Assembly (NCBI GenBank): GCA_030037185.1
Contig: JASHRR010000665.1
Span: forward strand, 1-9,305
DNA length: 9,305 bases
Origin: Xanthobacteraceae bacterium
Lineage (GTDB): Bacteria; Pseudomonadota; Alphaproteobacteria; Rhizobiales; Xanthobacteraceae
Direction: 5' to 3'
The notes under the pieces were generated by a model that did no database searches, had not been told where the DNA came from, and saw nothing but the letters and a program-made list of their open reading frames with translations. The first letter of the stretch is position 1. The number at the start of each line of letters is the position of its first letter. The translations under genes and the position numbers were made by a program. Shown here one piece after another: positions 6,565-9,305 of the stretch.

Positions 6565-7615
6565 GCGTCGACACGCTTCATGAGCAGCTGAACCAGCGGG
6601 ATAAGGACCAGCTGCGGCAGTCCCGTCCACGCCAGCACGTTCCCGATCTGCTCGGCGTTGTAGCGCTGCACCTGACCGAGATATTGCGGCAGGATGAACA
6701 CGGTCCCGAACAGCGCGAAGCCGACCAGGACATTGCCCGACACGCCGATCGCGAAGTTGCGCCGCTTCAGCAGGCGCAGCTGCACGAGCGGCTTCGCAAC
6801 TTTCAGCTCGATGCCGATGAAGGCTGTCAAGAATACCAGCGCCACCACGGCGAGGCGCAGAATAAAGGCCGAACCAGTCGTCCTTATTGCCTTCCTCAAG
6901 CACGGTCTGCAGCGCCGAGAGCCCGATCGCCATCGTAACAATACCGGCCCAATCGCCCTCCTTCAGCAGCTGAAGTTGCATGGGCTCGCGTTCCAGCGTC
7001 AGCGAAAGCGCGATCACCATTACGGCGCTGGGCACCGTGTTAACGAAGAAGATCGTTTGCCAGCCATAGTTCTCGGTGAGATAGCCGCCGATGGTCGGCC
7101 CGATGGCGGGCGCGAAGGTGACCGAGAGCGCGAACATCGCGAGTCCCACCGGCTGCTGCGCCTTCGGCAGCTTGGTGAGCACCATGGTGAAGGCTATCGG
7201 AATGAGGACCCCACCCGCGAACCCCTGCAGCCCGCGCATCGCAATCATGGACGGCAGATCATGGGTGAATGCGCAGGCGACAGAAAACAGTGAAAACAGG
7301 ATCGTGTTGACGATAATGTAGTACCGAAACGAGAAGACCTTACTCAGATAGTCGGTCAGCGGGATCACCACGATCTCGCCGATGAGGTAAAAGGTCGAAA
7401 TCCATGCACCATTATCGACTCCGGTACCGATCCCGCCTTCGATATCGAGCAGTGAGGCGTTGGTGATCTGAATGTTCAGAATCGCCATGAAGGCAACCGA
7501 TCATGCCGGCGAGGACCGCAATCCACGCGGTCGGGCTGGCCCTCTCAGTGCGTGCGACCAACGTCGCGCCGAGTCCCGAGGTTCCGAGTGCTGCGGTCTG
7601 GGCAACGTTCGACAT
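6565..7615 (-). pseudogene. emrB: EmrB-like DHA2 MFS transporter, N-terminal part, two frameshifts, cut by rearrangement
   Basis: The ATG at 7613-7615 with GGGGAG about 6 bases upstream starts 'MSNVAQTAALG...WIAVLAGMIG'. One extra base near 7495-7498 shifts to the next frame, which continues 'AFMAILNIQITNASLLDI' and 'GAWISTFYLIGEIVVIPL', the DHA2 TM1-TM2 signature. It then runs through 'GGVLIPIAFTMV' and 'AIGPTIGGYL' (antiporter motif C) to 'NKDDWFG'. A second indel near 6866-6873 moves to another frame: 'AFILRLAVVALVFL', 'RRNFAIGVSGN' and 'WTGLPQLVLIPLVQLLMKRV' then DA. Homology then stops at about 6565 and unrelated sequence follows. The last third is present in reverse at 2346-2904. EmrB is the inner-membrane proton-driven pump working with EmrA. 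It lies 54 bases after the emrA reading frame, the usual emrA-emrB order. Confidence 0.9.
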
Positions 7616-7669
7616 GGCGTCTCCCCAATGTGACGGAGCGTTTACGTGGTTAGTCCTACCGAGACGGGA

Positions 7670-8780
7670 TTAGCCCCTGCGGTCCGATCGGGACGCCGTG
7701 TGCAGAACCTGTTGCTTGGTGTCTATCGTCGGATTGACCGACATGCCGGGCCGCAACTCGTCAGCGAGCTTGCTGCCGGGGCCACCTCACTTAACCGGGA
7801 TGCGTTGGACGACCTTTGTGAAGTTGCCGGTGGCGTTGTCGGGCGGCAGCAGAGCGAACTCCTGCCCGCTGGCAGGCGCGATGCTGTCGACACGGCCCCG
7901 GAAGGTCACACCCGGGAACGTGTCGACCTCGACGATCGCCGGCTGGCTGTGCCGGGACGAACATCAGTGAGCTGCGTCTCCTTGTAGTTGGCGATGATGT
8001 AGGCGGCCGCAGCCGGCACGACCGCCATGAGCTGCGTGCCTGCCTGCACGTATTGACCGATGCGCAGCGTGCGGTTGCCGACCACGCCATCGACCGGCGC
8101 CAGGATGGTCGTATAGGAAAGATTGAGCTCGGCCTGCCGCAGCAAGGCCTCGTCGCGGGCAAGCGTCGCCAGCGCCTGGGCGAGCTCGGCCTTCAAGACG
8201 TCGAGCTGCCTCGTCGCGCTCTCGCGGGACGCGGCATCCCATGCGACCGAAGCGCGGGACGCCGCGATTCGGGATGCGGCCTGCTGCGCATTCTGCACGC
8301 TGCCATAGCCTTTCGAGGCGAGCTGCAAGTAGCGCTCCTCTCCTGCTCCGCGAAGGTGAGATTCGCTTGGTCCACCGCGACGGTCGACCGCGCAGCGTCG
8401 ATGACGGATTGCTGGCTCGCGAGCATGGCTTGCTTGTTGGCGATGGCGGCTTTCGCAGCCTCCACGTCAGCTTTCGCCTGATCGACCGCCACCCGGAAAT
8501 CCCGATCATCGATTCGGGCGAGAACCTGGCCGGACTTGACCTGCTCGTTGTCGCCCACCAGCACCTCGCCGATGTACCCGGAGACCTTGGGCGCGATGGA
8601 CGTGTTGTCGGCTTTCACGTAGGCATCATCGGTCGAAATCTGGAACCGGCCGACCGTCCAATACGCCCAGCCGAAGTATCCGGCTCCCGAAATTGCAAGA
8701 AGACTTGCCCCGACCATCAGCAGCCGGCGCAACCGGGCGCGCGTTTCATCGGCACGACTGGGGAGAGCAGACGCGCTCAT
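7670..8780 (-). pseudogene. emrA: EmrA/HlyD-family membrane fusion protein, two frameshifts plus a stop
   Basis: The periplasmic adaptor of an EmrAB-type pump. From ATG 8778-8780: a cytoplasmic leader, one TM helix ('LLMVGASLLAISGAGYFGWA'), 'ISTDDAYVKADNTSIAPKVS' then GYI, the HlyD/EmrA hallmark, first half of the lipoyl-like domain, then a coiled-coil hairpin rich in Ala. A one-base loss near 8335-8345 shifts to 'YLQLASKGYGSVQNAQQAAS' and on to 'LAPVDGVVGNRTLRIGQYVQ', the second lipoyl half. One extra base near 7949-7951 shifts again to 'QPAIVEVDTFPGVTFRGRV' and 'IAPASGQEFALLPPDNATGN'. An in-frame TGA at 7787-7789 then interrupts the C-terminus, after which 'KLADELRPGMSV' is still legible to TAA 7670-7672. 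The total of about 370 codons fits the family, so nothing large is missing. Three lesions make it a pseudogene, barring sequence errors. Confidence 0.9.
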
Positions 8781-8794
8781 TGGTGACGATTCGT

Positions 8795-8893
8795 CTATTC
8801 GCCATCGTAATATTGCTTTAGCGCCTTGCCCGAGAGCTGATAAGTGATCCAGCGCACAGCGCTCGCCGCCCACTCCTTGATGAGAGAGGTGTG
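8795..8893 (-). pseudogene. C-terminal scrap of the same small family as 5615-5846
   Basis: A minus frame different from emrA's reads 'TSLIKEWAASAVRWITYQLS' then 'GKALKQYYDGE' and ends at TAG 8795-8797. It lines up with the C-terminal part of the small broken gene at 5615-5846 ('TALVKELVKRAERPVTARL...LEAYYDAE') and keeps the conserved 'LSGKALK.YYD.E' ending that the other copy has lost. An in-frame TGA just upstream (about 8897-8899) and the absence of the 'AEKQ..YRERH' start show that only the last ~31 codons remain. It lies 14 bases upstream of the emrA ATG on the same strand. The two copies differ clearly in sequence, so they are paralogous or independently acquired, not a recent duplication. 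Confidence 0.6.
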
Positions 8894-8962
8894 GTGTCAT
8901 TTAATCCGACGGATGCTCGACCCGACAGTGAAATCAACTTCGCCGGGAGAAGAGGTGAAGCC

Positions 8963-9219
8963 ATGAATGCGACTGCCGTGACGCAGGTATCGAGCTCGGC
9001 TCTGCCAGACGAGATCAAGCGCAAGACCGTGAAGGCGCCGGGATCGTGGAGGTGATGGACCCGGGTGGCACGCGCACGCATGTCGTCATCCGCGACGACG
9101 TCTACCGCCGCCTGCTCGGTCCAACCCTGCGCGAGATGGTTCCCCCTATCGGGGATGACATCGAATTCGACCCGCCGCGCATGGGTGACAACATCTTCCG
9201 GCCCGTCGATTTCAGCTGA
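8963..9219 (+). pseudogene. Antitoxin-like small protein with a single frameshift
   Basis: The ATG at 8963 has AGAGGTG about 6 bases upstream and opens 'MNATAVTQVSSSALPDEIKR'. After 'KAPG' (about 9041) this frame hits TGA at 9053-9055. One missing base in the GGG run at 9040-9042 would restore the continuation 'IVEVMDPGGTRTHVVIRDDV' then YRRLLG, ending '...GDNIFRPVDFS' at TGA 9217-9219, about 85 residues in all. The 'V.V.DP.....HVVI..DVY.RL' layout resembles small acidic antitoxin-like proteins paired with a toxin gene, but this is a resemblance, not an identification. The stop overlaps the next ATG by one base, as in coupled toxin-antitoxin pairs. It diverges from the emrAB cluster. Alternatively it is an uncharacterised hypothetical. 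Confidence 0.5.
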
Positions 9220-9305
9220 TGGTAAGCGGTTTATTGACCCCACATTTCGACGCGGCATGGCTGGTGGGTCCAGCCCATGTGCAATCGATTCGACCCCCGC
9301 GTAGG
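9219..9305 (+). CDS. Partial ORF at window edge, coupled to the antitoxin-like gene
   Basis: The ATG at 9219-9221 overlaps the preceding TGA by one base (TGATG) and the frame stays open to the window end (29 codons, 'MVSGLLTPHFDAAWLVGPAH...'). I do not recognise the start; it is not an obvious PemK/MazF or PIN N-terminus. Position and overlap suggest the second gene of a two-gene unit. An unrelated short ORF is equally possible. Confidence 0.25.
   Translation, partial: MVSGLLTPHFDAAWLVGPAHVQSIRPPRR

Noticed and set aside
5935..7488. A single 517-codon protein on the minus strand
   Set aside because: EmrB homology leaves this frame near 6870 and continues in another; the remainder is foreign sequence and a VirB1-like scrap that happens to lie in the same frame.
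9240..9305. A tRNA-like T-loop (TCGATTCGACC) near the right edge
   Set aside because: No matching acceptor, D-arm or anticodon arm can be folded around it.
1..9305. CRISPR array or rRNA genes
   Set aside because: No regularly spaced repeats and no rRNA signature sequences were seen on either strand.

Overview
The window looks like a decaying accessory region from an alphaproteobacterium, most likely of the Hyphomicrobiales (Bradyrhizobium, Mesorhizobium or Methylobacterium type). This is inferred from moderately high GC and from gene families typical of rhizobial islands: Uma2, an ArsR-SRPBCC-GFA operon, DHA2/EmrAB efflux, VirB1-like and Sel1-like pieces, and an ISKra4-type transposase remnant. 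The species cannot be fixed from the sequence. Only four genes look intact. Most of the other recognisable genes are broken by single-base indels, stops, truncation or rearrangement.

Layout. 1-229: frameshifted C-terminal remnant of an ISKra4-type transposase (+). 230-1082: nothing recognisable. 1083-1646 (-): intact Uma2-family protein. 1647-2345: no assignable gene. 2346-2904 (+): C-terminal third of an EmrB-like DHA2 transporter. 3114-3240 and 3291-3690 (-): two broken small genes, a short conserved hypothetical and a Sel1/TPR-like protein. 3958-5179 (-): intact three-gene operon arsR, SRPBCC, GFA, preceded by a tandem palindromic operator and promoter at 5209-5253. 5615-5846 (+): broken small gene of an 'AEKQ..YRERH' family, bracketed by palindromic TATAACCAT sites. 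5935-6228 (-): truncated VirB1-like lytic transglycosylase. 6565-7615 (-): N-terminal two thirds of the EmrB-like transporter. 7670-8780 (-): broken emrA (HlyD-type adaptor). 8795-8893 (-): C-terminal scrap of the same small family as 5615-5846. 8963-9219 (+): frameshifted antitoxin-like gene, with an overlapping ORF running off the window.

Main observation. The two emrB pieces lie 3.7 kb apart on opposite strands and are complementary. The minus-strand piece stops at 'LMKRVDA' and the plus-strand piece resumes at 'YLAAFGIALFAAS', where the family sequence would continue. Flipping the segment of about 4.2 kb between roughly 2345 and 6569 would rebuild one emrB gene directly downstream of emrA. 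The simplest reading is one inversion that cut emrB, carrying the intact arsR operon, the VirB1-like scrap and the small pseudogenes with it. The emrA and emrB frameshifts suggest the efflux system was already dead or died afterwards.

The working genes form one self-contained unit. The ArsR-type repressor probably binds the palindromes overlapping its own promoter and controls the SRPBCC and GFA proteins through translationally coupled expression. The inducer is unknown.
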